NCBI RefSeq assembly: GCF_036711975.1
Contig: NC_091971.1
Location: 27,349,501-27,413,500, forward strand
From: Onthophagus taurus
Taxonomy: Eukaryota; Arthropoda; Insecta; Coleoptera; Scarabaeidae
Length of the DNA stretch: 64,000 bases
Direction: 5' to 3'
In this document: positions 19,011 to 30,064 of the stretch, in pieces
Position numbering within the stretch: position 1 is the stretch's first letter
How the letters are laid out: the number at the start of each line of letters is the position of its first letter
Notes under the pieces: generated by a model
The model's input: the letters and a program-made list of their open reading frames with translations, nothing else
Database searches by the model: none
Told to the model about the DNA's origin: nothing
Made by a program: the position numbers and the translations under genes

Positions 19011-22000
19011 ATGGCTCAACCAAGTAAAGACTTAGAATACATTTTCGAACGACAAAATGAACTTTTCAGTTTCATTGCAAAGTCCGAGGATAATCTTCGA
19101 AAATTGCCGCATGCGCGTCGTACGGTCGGTTCAATTAATACGCGAGTTGAGCGTATCATCGATAATTGGAATGAGTTCAAACAGAACCATTTATTACTAA
19201 ATCAACACCGATCGGATTATTCGGAAACCATCTATTTTTCGGATGATTTATTCAGTTCGTGCGAGGAAAATTACACCAACGCGAAAGGTCTAATGTTGGA
19301 CATGCTGAGCGACATCAGTAAACCGGCAACTCGTTCGGAACCGGTTCAGGCAGCACCAGAGGTCGTGATTCCTCATCAGCGACAGCTTCCGCGTATCAAC
19401 TTACCTAAATTTAGCGGTCGTTGTGTTGATTGGACCCAGTTCCGCGATTTATTCGTTACCATGATAAAAAACGACACTTCATTAAATGACGTCGAGAAGT
19501 TCCAGTACTTGAAAATGAGTCTGGAAAAAGAACCGGCTAGATTAATTAAAAATTTATCGGTAACACATGACAACTTCGATGTTGCATGGCAAATTTTGGA
19601 GGATCGGTATGATAATTTACGGGTGATAGTTGAAGCGCAACTTACCATTTTATTGTCTTCGAAATCTCTTCGCACGGATTCGTCTGAAGAGTTGAACAGC
19701 TTCATCGGCGAAATTAACGAATCCATCGGCGCGTTGGAAGCTCTGCAATGTCCGGTCGAACATTGGGATCTTGTCCTCATACACATCCTCGTTCGTAAAC
19801 TCGACAGCGAGACGAATAAAGAGTGGGAACGATCGATAAACAATCGAAAAATTCCATCGACATTTAAAGAGTTTACGGATTTTCTTAACAACCGCGTATT
19901 GACACTTGAAGCGATCGAAAGACTTTCCACCAAAAAGAAAAGCTTTTCAGTTTCGTCTGGGTCTGCTCAAAAACCCAGCTCGTTTAAATCCCATAACGTG
20001 TCGGTGGCGGTACAGAAATGTTTTATTTGTAATGGTGACCATTCAATATTTCGATGCGATAATTTTCTTACAAAATCTCCGAAACAAAGGAGCGAATTCG
20101 TAATTCAAAATAAGCGGTGTTTTAATTGTCTCGGGAATCACTATCTTCCTGACTGTCGTGTAGCAACTCGATGCAAAACTTGTTCAAAACGTCATCACAC
20201 CATTTTGCACGAATTTCCTCCTGAAAAATTAAATAAAAGTTGCAACTCAAATTCTAACAAAAACAACGAATTTGTCGAAAGTAAAGTAAGCGTCCCTGGT
20301 ACCTCAACGAGTCACCAGGTCAACACATTTCATCTCAGTTCCTCGGTTCTCCTAGCTACAGCTTTGGTGCGGGTAAAATCGGTTCGAGGTGATTCCCTTT
20401 TGGTTCGCGCCTTGATCGATCAAGGGTCGGAAGTTTCTTTCGTGAGCGAGGCTCTTGTGCAGCGTCTGTCGTTACCGCGCAAAGCCACATGCGTACCAAT
20501 AAACGGCGTTGGATCAACACAAACGTGCGTTTCAAACGGTACAACGTCGGTTAATATCATTTCCAAAAGTGACAACAACGTTTCCATCGTCGAAGAGACT
20601 CTCATATTACCAAAATTGACTTCCTACATACCGAAACAAGAACCAAAAACCATTCCGGTTGAAGTAAATTCTTTGGATTTAGCCGATCCAGAATTCTATT
20701 CGAATCGTCGAATTGATTTGATTCTCGGGGTGAAGTTTTATTCGCGAATTATTTTGAATAATATTCGGAAATTTAACAACGGTTTTTTGGTAGCTCAAGA
20801 GACTCTTTTCGGATGGATTCTTTTCGGTCACGTTTCTTTTCCAAGTGCAAATTCGGAACGGTTCGGTTTCCAATGTTCCGTTGATCGGGAGTTGTTAACC
20901 GCAATTCAAAAATTTTGGAAAATCGAGGACGACACTAATTCAACTCAAAAACTTGCCTCAGACGATCTTGAGTGCGAGAACCATTTTATAAACACTCATT
21001 CGCGAGACGTAAACGGACGTTTTGTAGTGCGGCTTCCGTTTAGACGACCTTCATCGGATCTCGGTTCATCGCGTCACGTCGCGGTTCGTTCTTTCGGTCG
21101 TATGGAGCAACGTTTCGCCGTTAACGAAAAACTTTTTCTAGCCTACCGTGATTTTATGCACGAGTATTTGACACTAGGGCACATGAGTTTGGTGTCGTTA
21201 AACCCAAACAATACGAATTATTACCTTCCGCATCACGGTGTAGTACGCGAATCAAGTTCCACGACAAAACTCCGCGTAGTTTTCAACGGTTCAGCTGTTA
21301 CGTCATCGGGCCTTTCCCTTAATGACTGCTTACACGTCGGGCCAAAACTGCAAGCCGAGCTAGTTGACGTTCTCCTCCGATGGAGACGTCATAAAATCGT
21401 GTTTTCGTGCGACATTGAAAAGATGTACCGTCAAATAAACGTTCATCCGAATGATCGATCTTTTCAAAGAATTGTTTGGCGCGATAGTTCGGATAAAGTA
21501 ATAGAAAATTATGAACTTAACACTGTTACTTATGGGTTATCGTGTGCTCCGTTCTTGGCTATCCGGTGCCTGCACCATTTGGCTGATCAGCACTCCACAA
21601 TTCAACCTTCCGGATCAGTGGCTCTGAAAAAAGACACGTACGTAGATGATATTTTGTCGGGCGCAGAGACCATTGAAGAAGTTAAAACTCTCATTAATCA
21701 AACAAACAGTATACTTACGGCGGACGGTTTCCACGCGCGGAAATGGATTTCGAATCAAGCTTCTACGCTTGAAAATCTACCGCGCGATGACGTTTCCATG
21801 AACGATACCATAAAATTTGAAGACGAATCCGAATTTCCACGCGCATTGGGACTTCTGTGGAATAATAAAAAAGACGAGTTTTTATTTAATTTAAGTGTTA
21901 CTCATACCGATGAAAATCTTACCAAGCGATCTGTTCTTTCATTCATCGCGAAACTTTTCGATCCCCTCGGTCTTCTTTCTCCGTTCATAATAACGGCAAA

Positions 22001-24182
22001 AATCTTCATGCAAGAATTGTGGGTGCTTGGTCTTGATTGGGACGATGAATTACCGGAAGATCTCGCGAAACGGTGGCAAAATTTTCAAAAAGACCTTCTA
22101 AACGTTACTACCATCAGCATTCCTCGATGGTTTGGCATCGATAACAATAAATCCAACATTCAAATCCACGGTTTTTCTGATGCATCAACAAACGCATACG
22201 CGGCGGTTGCGTATATTCGGGTTGAAACCTTAGCGGAGGTGCGGGTTGTGTTGATAAGTTCTAAAACAAAAGTGGCTCCGTTAAAAGTTGTTTCGATTCC
22301 GCGCTTAGAACTGTGCGCGGCGGTAGTTCTATCTCGGTTGGTACATCGGATTCGATCTACGCTAGAATTCGAAAACTTTTCAACTTATCTGTGGACTGAT
22401 TCCACTGTCGCTTTGTCATGGATACGCAGCCATCCCAACAGATGGAAAGATTTCGTGCGTAACCGTGTCATAGAGATTCAAGAACTATCACAAGCAAAGT
22501 GGTCTTACGTGCCTGGTTCCGATAATCCAGCTGACTTAGCTTCCCGTGGTGTGCCAATAAATAAACTTCAACAGCAATCGATATGGTGGTCCGGTCCATC
22601 ATGGCTTCAACTTCCCTCATCAGATTGGCCTTCGTTAAAAATTGCTGACTCAGTCGAAGCCTATCGTGAAATTAAAAGGACATCTTCTTCTCATCACATT
22701 GCGATTCAAACCTGGAATTTAAAAGAAAAATATTCTACATTAAACAAGCTTATTCGGGTCACTTCATGGTGTTTCCGTTTTATAAATAAATCAAAAAATT
22801 CAAATGTTTCAGGCAATTTAACTCCAGAAGAACTCGAAAAATCTTTGTTGTTTTGGGTTAAAGAGGTTCAAAAAACCAGTTTTAGAGAAGAAATTCAAAT
22901 TCTATTAACCGGAAAATCTATTTCAAAAAGTAGTTCGATCTATCGACTTACCCCTTTCATAGACGGCCATGGACTTCTACGAATTACAGGACGTCTACAA
23001 TTTTCCGTTTTGAATTGGGACGAGAAACATCCTATGATTCTTCCCAAGGACGATCCCTTCACAAAACTAATCATTGATGCTCATCATCGTCGAGTTCTTC
23101 ATGGTGGAACTCAGCTTACATTATCTTCCATTCGTCGACGATTTTGGATTGTTGGTGGAAGATCTCCAGTCAGATCCTTCATACATCAATGCATCGTTTG
23201 TGCTCGTCAACGTGCAAAAACCAGTCAACAGATGATGGGTCAACTACCTCCGTCACGAGTAACCCCATCGAGACCGTTTCTCCACTCTGGGGTCGACTAT
23301 GCTGGGCCATTTATTCTGAAAACACACAAAGGACGAGGTCACAAAACATATAAATCTTATTTAATTCTATTTGTATGTCTAGTTTCATCAGCAATACATT
23401 TAGAGATTTCCACTGACTACACGACGAATGGATTCATTGCCGCATACAAACGATTCACCGGACGTCGTGGTCTTTGCCAGTGTTTATATTCGGATTGTGG
23501 TACCAACCTTATTGGGGCAGATAGGGAACTACGATCCCTCTTCAGCTCCGCCTCCAAGGAGTGGAATCATTTAATCAACGTCCTCAGCAACGATGGAACC
23601 CGTTGGAGATTCAACCCCCCTTCAGCACCCCATTTTGGAGGGAAGTGGGAAGCTGGAGTTCGCTCCGTAAAAACACATCTTCGGAAAATTATGGGTTCCA
23701 CCGTTCTCACTTACGAGGAATTCACTACTGTCCTCATACAAATAGAAGCCGTCCTAAACTCCCGTCCTCTCTGTCCTGTTTCCAATGACCCTACTAATTT
23801 TGAATTTTTATGTCCAGCTCATTTCTTGATTGGGTCGTCGTTATCTGTGGTTCCAGAACCATCTCTATTGGATGAAACCATCTCACGTCTCAACCGTTAC
23901 CAGTTCCTCCGACGTTTGATAGAAGAATTCTGGAAGCATTGGAAAGTATTTTATCTCCAATCTCTCCAAAACCGAAACAAGTGGCATCAAGAAAAGAACT
24001 TACCTAAAGTTGGTAGTCTCGTTCTTATCAAGGACGAACGGCTTCCCCCGTCCAAGTGGACCACTGCACGTGTCTTGGAACTTCACCCTGGGGCTGATAA
24101 TCGTGTTAGAGTGGCTACAATAAAGACACCGACTACTACTCTAGTTCGACCAATAGTAAAATTATGTTCATTACCTGGCTAA
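19011..24182 (+). CDS. BEL/Pao Gag-Pol polyprotein
   Basis: Uninterrupted 1723-residue frame. The start is taken as ATG 19011 (AAAATGG context), since upstream in-frame codons are only non-ATG. Domains in order: a Gag region of the DUF1759 type (residues about 110-280) and Cys/His knuckles from Cys337 (CFICNGDH, CFNCLGNH, CKTCSKRHH). The retropepsin motif is LIDQGSEVSF (Asp470). Reverse transcriptase has YVDD at residues 877-880, followed by RNase H and the A17-type Pao region. Integrase has an HHCC finger (from His1358, CIVC) and catalytic Asp1429, Asp1495 and Glu1579. A C-terminal DUF5641 module ends TLVRPIVKLCSLPG. All catalytic residues looked for are present, so the protein could be active. 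It replicates the element by reverse transcription in cytoplasmic particles. Confidence 0.95.
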   Translation: MAQPSKDLEYIFERQNELFSFIAKSEDNLRKLPHARRTVGSINTRVERIIDNWNEFKQNHLLLNQHRSDYSETIYFSDDLFSSCEENYTNAKGLMLDMLSDISKPATRSEPVQAAPEVVIPHQRQLPRINLPKFSGRCVDWTQFRDLFVTMIKNDTSLNDVEKFQYLKMSLEKEPARLIKNLSVTHDNFDVAWQILEDRYDNLRVIVEAQLTILLSSKSLRTDSSEELNSFIGEINESIGALEALQCPVEHWDLVLIHILVRKLDSETNKEWERSINNRKIPSTFKEFTDFLNNRVLTLEAIERLSTKKKSFSVSSGSAQKPSSFKSHNVSVAVQKCFICNGDHSIFRCDNFLTKSPKQRSEFVIQNKRCFNCLGNHYLPDCRVATRCKTCSKRHHTILHEFPPEKLNKSCNSNSNKNNEFVESKVSVPGTSTSHQVNTFHLSSSVLLATALVRVKSVRGDSLLVRALIDQGSEVSFVSEALVQRLSLPRKATCVPINGVGSTQTCVSNGTTSVNIISKSDNNVSIVEETLILPKLTSYIPKQEPKTIPVEVNSLDLADPEFYSNRRIDLILGVKFYSRIILNNIRKFNNGFLVAQETLFGWILFGHVSFPSANSERFGFQCSVDRELLTAIQKFWKIEDDTNSTQKLASDDLECENHFINTHSRDVNGRFVVRLPFRRPSSDLGSSRHVAVRSFGRMEQRFAVNEKLFLAYRDFMHEYLTLGHMSLVSLNPNNTNYYLPHHGVVRESSSTTKLRVVFNGSAVTSSGLSLNDCLHVGPKLQAELVDVLLRWRRHKIVFSCDIEKMYRQINVHPNDRSFQRIVWRDSSDKVIENYELNTVTYGLSCAPFLAIRCLHHLADQHSTIQPSGSVALKKDTYVDDILSGAETIEEVKTLINQTNSILTADGFHARKWISNQASTLENLPRDDVSMNDTIKFEDESEFPRALGLLWNNKKDEFLFNLSVTHTDENLTKRSVLSFIAKLFDPLGLLSPFIITAKIFMQELWVLGLDWDDELPEDLAKRWQNFQKDLLNVTTISIPRWFGIDNNKSNIQIHGFSDASTNAYAAVAYIRVETLAEVRVVLISSKTKVAPLKVVSIPRLELCAAVVLSRLVHRIRSTLEFENFSTYLWTDSTVALSWIRSHPNRWKDFVRNRVIEIQELSQAKWSYVPGSDNPADLASRGVPINKLQQQSIWWSGPSWLQLPSSDWPSLKIADSVEAYREIKRTSSSHHIAIQTWNLKEKYSTLNKLIRVTSWCFRFINKSKNSNVSGNLTPEELEKSLLFWVKEVQKTSFREEIQILLTGKSISKSSSIYRLTPFIDGHGLLRITGRLQFSVLNWDEKHPMILPKDDPFTKLIIDAHHRRVLHGGTQLTLSSIRRRFWIVGGRSPVRSFIHQCIVCARQRAKTSQQMMGQLPPSRVTPSRPFLHSGVDYAGPFILKTHKGRGHKTYKSYLILFVCLVSSAIHLEISTDYTTNGFIAAYKRFTGRRGLCQCLYSDCGTNLIGADRELRSLFSSASKEWNHLINVLSNDGTRWRFNPPSAPHFGGKWEAGVRSVKTHLRKIMGSTVLTYEEFTTVLIQIEAVLNSRPLCPVSNDPTNFEFLCPAHFLIGSSLSVVPEPSLLDETISRLNRYQFLRRLIEEFWKHWKVFYLQSLQNRNKWHQEKNLPKVGSLVLIKDERLPPSKWTTARVLELHPGADNRVRVATIKTPTTTLVRPIVKLCSLPG

Positions 24183-24488
24183 GATAATTTCCGAATTCAT
24201 TTTTTTTTTTTCTTCTTCTTCCAATTATTACTGTGTTTAATTTCATTGTATTTAATGCATTTACATACAAAATATTGTTTTCTTTTTTTTTTTTTTTTTT
24301 GTGTTGACATCTTGAGCGTCTTCGTGAAGTTAGCTGTTTAGCCTGTTTAGCGTTGTCATGCTTTAGGATACGTTCAGATATTCCGTTTTATTTTATTTTA
24401 TTTTCAATTATTATACTTTTTTTTTCGTTCATATTGAAATTTCTGTTTATTTCGTCCCGTCGTTGTTAGTGTTCATTGCCGTTACGGC

Positions 24489-24501
24489 AAGGCGGGCGGA
24501 A
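24489..24501 (+). promoter_or_regulatory. BEL-A polypurine tract
   Basis: AAGGCGGGCGGAA directly precedes the 3' LTR and would prime plus-strand synthesis. The same GGCAAGGCGGGCGG word occurs on the minus strand next to the LTR at 56874. Confidence 0.75.
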
Positions 24502-24824
24502 TGTTAAAAAAGTTCATTATTATTTTTTTTACAATTAATTTTATCCTACGTTTAGTTTTATTTTTTTTTATATATAATATATTAATTTCAATTTTATTCA
24601 ATTTAATTTTTAAATTTAATTTTTCTTCGTGTCGTTTTTCTCGTTCCTGTTTGGGATGTATAAAAGTCTTGTTCTAAAATAAATGTGTCTCTTTTGTCGT
24701 CGAAATTTCGTGCGTGTCATTTCAAAAACCTGTTCCAAGCGTTCATTCCAATTTCACTTTAGTTTTCGTTGAATTTTTCGGGAAACTATTTTCCGATTGT
24801 CGTGAAACTTTCATAATCTTAACA
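24502..24824 (+). repeat. BEL-A 3' LTR
   Basis: 323 bp, TGTTAAAA...CTTAACA. It contains TATAAAAG and, shortly after, AATAAATG as a likely polyadenylation signal. The duplication CGAAA follows at 24825. Confidence 0.9.
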
Positions 24825-24888
24825 CGAAACTTCAAACGTCAGTGTGACACAAGTTGATTTCATAACAAAATTCCTGATAGGCGAGTTT

Positions 24889-25291
24889 ACTATACTCTGT
24901 TTTTAAACCAGGAAGAGTATTTTAAACTTGTCACCAGATTTACCTTGCATGTGATTGGTTGAATGCGAGGTTCACACACAGGCAATTTTGAATTTGATGG
25001 TTAGGTTATTGATCGTTCGACCGTTTCGTGTCATTATTGTAAATTTTGTGTTCTTAAACCCTTCTTTATTATATTTTAAAATAAATACACTCAAAACTTC
25101 AATGTCAATTTGTATGTTTAGTGTTGACGATAACAAACGAAAATAAATACAATAATAAGTAATAAAATAAATAATAATAATTATTAATTTAAATTTACCG
25201 CCAAAATATCTAGTGATATTTTTTGGTGATTTTTCCTAGTGTAAATCTGACTTTCGCGTTTACTCCTTCTGGTTTAAAAACAGAGTATAGT
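24889..25291. mobile_element. MITE with ACTATACTCTG terminal inverted repeats
   Basis: Terminal inverted repeats of about 30 bp: ACTATACTCTGTTTTTAAAC inward from 24889 and the same sequence inward from 25291 on the other strand, both continuing CAG plus AGGAGTA-like sequence. The interior of about 340 bp is AT-rich and noncoding. The superfamily is unclear; a TA or TTA-type duplication cannot be fixed. Confidence 0.7.
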
Positions 25292-25348
25292 TGTGTGTAA
25301 TCGACAACCGTTTCTTTTGAAGCAGCGTGCTCTTAGTCGTGCGACGTC

Positions 25349-25918
25349 ATGCCGAACACGCGAAAAAGTTTACCGGGAAGAGCGCGTCCTGCTCGGCCGC
25401 GGAAAAAGAGAATTAGTTATGATCCAGAGGAAATGTAAAATGAAGAAGAATTTGTCAGCACATCCGCCAAGAAATTGAAGAACGTGAGTTATGATGATAT
25501 CGAAATCGATAATAACGTTAGTACGGCCGACGTACTAACGTTATTATCGACTTATAATTATTCGGAAACACAAAATGATAATGAAAGTTTTAACGCCATC
25601 ATTTGGAAACTTTCTCCTAAACACACTCATTGCGTTGTACAAACGATTCAAATATCAGCATATATGGCTGCTGGTATCTTCAATGAAGGCTGTTCATCAA
25701 TTTTGAAAACGATGAATACACTGGGAATCGTTATTGGGAACTACAGCAGAAGCTTCGCCGCGAAAGCGGACGACAAACGCATCGCGGCAGGAGAGCAAAA
25801 ATTGTCGGAGCACGCAAAACGAGCAAGAACTGAAAAAATGAACTTGGAGATTGAAAATAACGCACTCTTCGAAGAAGAAGAAGAAGGGATCCTGTATGGT
25901 GCTGGAATAGCTGATTAG
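25349..25918 (+). pseudogene. internally deleted Mutator-like transposase gene
   Basis: ATG 25349 starts a basic N-terminus (MPNTRKSLPGRARPARPRKK), interrupted by TAA at 25436-25438. The same frame then runs to a stop at 25918. Its second half has the conserved end of a Mutator-like element protein: NDNESFNAIIWKLSPKH, AAGIFNEGCSSILK, an Arg/Lys-rich helix, and EEEEGILYGAGIAD. The transposase core expected between N- and C-terminus is missing, so both ends are joined by a deletion of hundreds of residues. A perfect 19-bp inverted repeat with 5-nt loop (25507-25549) lies just at that junction. Family naming is from memory of multi-copy NESFN proteins. Confidence 0.6.
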
Positions 25919-26484
25919 ACGTAAGTTGTCAAAAACTAACTTTTTTACATTTTTACAACTTTTTACTACATAAAACTTTAAACGCGTTATTCTCGAAACA
26001 ATGTTTTTCGACGAGCGGTACGCTCTAGACTCTAGAGCTTCGAGGAATGCACCGATTGCAAAGTTTCACCTCTCAAATGAAAGCTAATTAAATTTGGGGG
26101 GCCCTGACGTTTTCTTCGATAAAATTATTGTAAATATATTTTTTTTAAAGTTGAAGTCCAAAAAAACATGAAAAAATGAGTTTTTTGTAAACGGCCGCCA
26201 TTTTGTTTGAAAGGGCTTTTTTTAAATATCGGAAACCGATAGGGCCCCACAAATTTAATCTATTTTAAGATTCGTTCTTTATGTAATTATACAAAGAATA
26301 AAATTTTCAGATCAATTATATTTGAACACCAAATTACTATGAAAATAATTTTTGTTATAAGATGATAAGCTTTTTGTTAGATTAAGCCACGTGATTTTTA
26401 TAAAAAAAAGTTTTTTATCAAAATTCTTAAAGGGATTAGATATCCATGTAACAGGAAGTTGTATTCCTTATCTTTCCTAACACT
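25919..26484. other. noncoding stretch downstream of the Mutator-like gene
   Basis: Low-complexity AT-rich DNA with one GC-richer word (GGGGGGCCCTGACG near 26096 and GGGCCCCAC near 26252). No gene or paired repeat seen. Confidence 0.3.
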
Positions 26485-26818
26485 TGTTACCCCAGCAAAT
26501 ATTTTCGACCACGAAAATATGACGGGAATTGGAATGCGAACAACAAGAAGTGTGTGGGACTGGAACCTTTAGATTATTTTGTCCTCAGTTCGTTTCCCGG
26601 GGTTCGGCCCGCCAAAAATGCGATAATGCCGTGCATAAAAACCCCCGTTTTCTAAAATTCACCCTTATTTTCTCTGGTTCTTCAAGCTCAACACAGCCGT
26701 CACACACATTCTTGAATTCGTTATTCAATTCTTAATCGCCGCGCTACCGAAATTGTGTCGACAATAAAGTTAAAAGATTAAGTTTAACGGTTGTGTTTTA
26801 TTACTATCATCCTGACAA
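26485..26818 (+). repeat. possible solo LTR
   Basis: Begins TGTTACCCCAGC and ends near CATCCTGACA. It has LTR-like order: a GC-richer promoter-like part, CATAAAAACCCCC, then AATAAAG at about 26764 and GGTTGTGTTTTATTAC. No target duplication could be shown and no second copy is in the window. Confidence 0.3.
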
Positions 26819-26859
26819 AAAACTTCGTGTTGCCAAACATATACAAAAGGCTGGCTGGT

Positions 26860-27745
26860 ATCATGACAACAGGTTTACTCTATAGATTTCATTGGTTAAT
26901 AATGATTTCATTCCAAATCCATTTGATTTGTTCGCTTTCTAAGAGGATCATATCATTTAACTTATCAAATAAAATAAAAAACTTATATTATTTAATCAGT
27001 TACATCGTACATGGTGACATCCTGTGAATAAAGAAATACAATAAGGGGTTGATGGAACAAAACCACGATAGGTTGAAGATCAACACGCGGAAGCGTATTG
27101 CAGCCTTTCGAAAGAATGTATATGAGGAAACTGGTGAAATCGTCAAAATTCCTGAGAACTGCTTGCGAAATTTTTGCATACTTTAGTAACAGAAAAACAA
27201 AAATGTAAACTATGTATTTCAAACCAACGTTATTTCAAACAAACGTTTGTCTCAATGAAAAGGAATTTCGAAGCAGATTTACGTGAATCTTTACTAATAG
27301 CTGTTAACCGCCTAAAGCATACCTTCGTGACATTGAGGGGCAGATTGGCATAACGAAACGAAATATTATGCGTTAAACGGTTACACAGGTTAACATAGGT
27401 TTTATTGGTTGATAATGATTTCATTCCTAACTAATTTGATTTGTTGGCTTTCTAAGAAAATCATGTAAAATTAAAATCTTTTTGGTTTCTTCCTTACATA
27501 GTCTTTTTTTGAGCCTCATAAACTAGATTCCCACCTTAACAACAAGTATCAAGGGAAGCTAATCTAATTACAGTTCTAACCTTAAGAGTTTCTAAACAAC
27601 TGTTAACAGCTCGCAAAATGAATTGATGTGACAAACAAAACTACCATCCATTAACCACTTAAAGCACAACTTCGACGTTTAGGGGCAGTTTGCATAATAA
27701 ACCAATATGTTGCGCGTTAAGTGGTTTATGGGTTGGTATCAAAAA
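26860..27745. repeat. diverged direct repeats and short inverted-ended segments
   Basis: A segment at about 26889-26955 (TTGGTTAATAATGATTTCAT...GCTTTCTAAGA) returns at about 27407-27460. Two short segments (27301-27383 and 27650-27732) share the order TTAACC-CTAAAGCA...GGGGCAG...TGCGTTAA-GGTT and have inverted-complementary ends, like two copies of an 83-bp MITE. No gene found. Confidence 0.45.
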
Positions 27746-28438
27746 TATAATTGTGACAGCTTTTAAATGGAACACTATCAAGAGAAATGGAAATACTCAT
27801 CTCGTGAATTTCAGAAATTATTATTTATCGATTGATTAAAAAAGCTTATGTTCGTAATAAACAAATTTGATCTGTCTAGTAAGGCTTATAAAAAAGAATA
27901 CTTATGTGAAAGCAAAGTATGTCTAATATGGCAAAACTAATCTTCGTTAAGCTAATTCCACACTTTGACAAAAACGCAACAGTGAAGAGAAACTGAAATT
28001 TCACAGCCGGTTTTATCGACTTCTGTTATCGTTAGTAACAGGGCACAATTTCCATTCGGATTCCAATAAAACTCGACTTTGTCAGCTTGGCAGAAACTTT
28101 TACTGGTCCGTGTTTACAACCCGGGCGCATAAAAATTCGTCTACACTCCATTGCGGTTCCTTAAATTGAAGAAACAAAATACATAATTAGAAACATAAAT
28201 CTATTTGATGCTATTTTAATATTACTATTCTATTATTTAGTCAATCACTTTTACTGGTTTTTCTGCGACTATTAAATCGTCAATTGAGTCATTTTTTGAA
28301 TAAGCTATTTAACAATTTTCTTTAAGTAATAAGTTTCAGACTAAATAGAATCTGTAATTTTAATTCGAGCTTGTCAAATAATGCATCAGAACTGTTAAAA
28401 TATGAAGGCTTTCCCATGGCTTTCCTTGACATTACCTC
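27746..28438. other. noncoding stretch
   Basis: AT-rich. No gene, repeat pair or RNA recognised. Confidence 0.3.
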
Positions 28439-28458
28439 TGTTAGATTACATACATTTA

Positions 28459-29776
28459 GGGCCGCATTCAGAGACGATTCTACATCATGTAGATTCTACA
28501 ATTGTAGGCCAAGAATCGGTTCGGACGAGCTCGGCATCTGGGCGATCGACGTCGTCTCGACTCACGCTAGGCGTATAGCAATTGATAGCAATGAATCTAT
28601 CACACTTTAAAGAAAGCGTTCGTATGTTTCGTTCACTTTTCGAAATGAGAAAAAAATTATGATTAAAAGAAAAAGATTTTACTTTTAAAACCATATTTTT
28701 TATTATGTTATTAGTATTAACAGCAGAATATTTTAATTTTTATTATACTTTTTGTTTAAATTTAACACTCCATGGGTATTAGAATAATATGTAGGAACAC
28801 ATATTTAATAAAACAGATAAAAAACCGAAGATTCTATCCTTCACAATTTATTTGTTTTAATTCTGTATATCTTGTAGTTTTTCGATAGTGTTTGTGGTTT
28901 TGTTGTAATAAGTGTTCAGTATTAGCGTTATTTTTTCTATTTGTACAGTAGGTACTTTGTTTTCATTATTATATTCGGTATATATATATATTTTTTTAAA
29001 AGTTTAGTGTAATTTTAATTATTTTTGTATTTTCGTAGTGTAGCCTATTGTTATTTCTTTGCTTTATTTCTACTTTTGTAAAGTAATTAATATTAATTTT
29101 TATTAATTTTTACTGTTTTGTAGTGTAGGTATTTTTCATATTGGATTTATTTTATTTATTTTTAGGTGTTTACTATTACTTTTAATAATTTTTTGTTTTT
29201 GTAGTGCAGGTGCTATTTATATTTTTTGAGTTTTCTTTATTATTAAGACGACGATTTTAACGAGTTCATCGAACACATATATGAAGACCAACGTTTAATA
29301 TATTTTTTCCAACTTTTTTTTTAATAACATTATTTTTGTGTTGTTTGAGTACTTACCTGTAATTTTGAGGAGTATTTTTACATCAATAATATTGATACCC
29401 GATATACAGAATTAAAACAAATATGTAAATAAATAAATTGTGAAGGATAGAATCTTCGGTTTCTTATCTGTTTTGAAAATGAAATGTTAAATTTTAAACG
29501 AAAAGTATAATAAAAATATTCTACCGTTAATATTAATAACATAATAAAAAATATGGTTTTAAAACTAAAACAATTTTTTTTAATTATAATTTTTTTCTCA
29601 TTACGAAAAATAAACCAAACATACAAACACTTTCTTAAAGTGCGATAGATTCATTGCTATGCACCTGGCGTGAGTAGAGACGACGTCGATCGCCTGGATG
29701 CCGAGCTCGTCCGAACAGATTCTCGGTCTACAATTGTAGAATCTACATGATGTAGAATTGTCTCTGAATGCGGCCC
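28459..29776. mobile_element. Harbinger-type foldback element with TTA duplication
   Basis: Starts GGGCCGCATTCAGAGAC and ends with its inverted complement. It is flanked by TTA on both sides (28456-28458, 29777-29779), as expected for PIF/Harbinger. The arms are about 400 bp (28459-28875 and 29390-29776). The spacer of about 510 bp has a degenerate tandem repeat: TTTGTAGTGTAGGTA-like words at about 28940, 29032, 29118 and 29198. It contains no coding frame and is non-autonomous. Confidence 0.8.
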
Positions 29777-29943
29777 TTAATAACATACACCATCTGGTAA
29801 GTTGTTTAGTTTCGATTATGATTTAGGAGTAATCAAGTAGTAAAATGTAGTTGTTAGTTACGCTATGGTTACGAAAAGATACTGTTTTTGTATTTAATAA
29901 AAATAACGACACGTTTAAAAGCGATCACGTATTATTTTTCACA

Positions 29944-29959
29944 TGGTAGCAGAACGTGG
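29944..29959 (+). promoter_or_regulatory. Copia primer-binding site
   Basis: TGGTAGCAGAACGTGG is complementary to the 3' end of initiator tRNA-Met with one mismatch (the usual insect site has GAGCG). It immediately follows the LTR end CACA. Confidence 0.75.
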
Positions 29960-30064
29960 TTAATTAAAAGAACAAAACGTGGTAAAAGTGGTAAAACTGG
30001 TGGTTGCTGAGAAGAATAGCAAAAGAAATTGAATTGGAATCTACATACAAGAAAGGTTATAAAA

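Larger units (their letters stand above)
18140..24824 (+). mobile_element. full-length BEL/Pao LTR retrotransposon (BEL-A)
   Basis: Complete element of 6685 bp. LTRs (18140-18485 and 24502-24824) begin TGTTAAAA and end CTTAACA. It is flanked by the 5-bp duplication CGAAA (18135-18139 and 24825-24829). Internal order: primer-binding site, leader, one long Gag-Pol frame, polypurine tract. BEL/Pao typically encodes a single fused polyprotein and makes 4-6 bp duplications. The open frame and intact duplication suggest a fairly recent insertion. The only clear LTR difference besides point changes is a rearranged patch in the 5' LTR. Confidence 0.93.

Noticed and set aside
19376-19933. 185-codon minus-strand frame inside the BEL-A gene
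   Set aside because: It is the antisense shadow of conserved Gag coding sequence and shows no protein-like motif.
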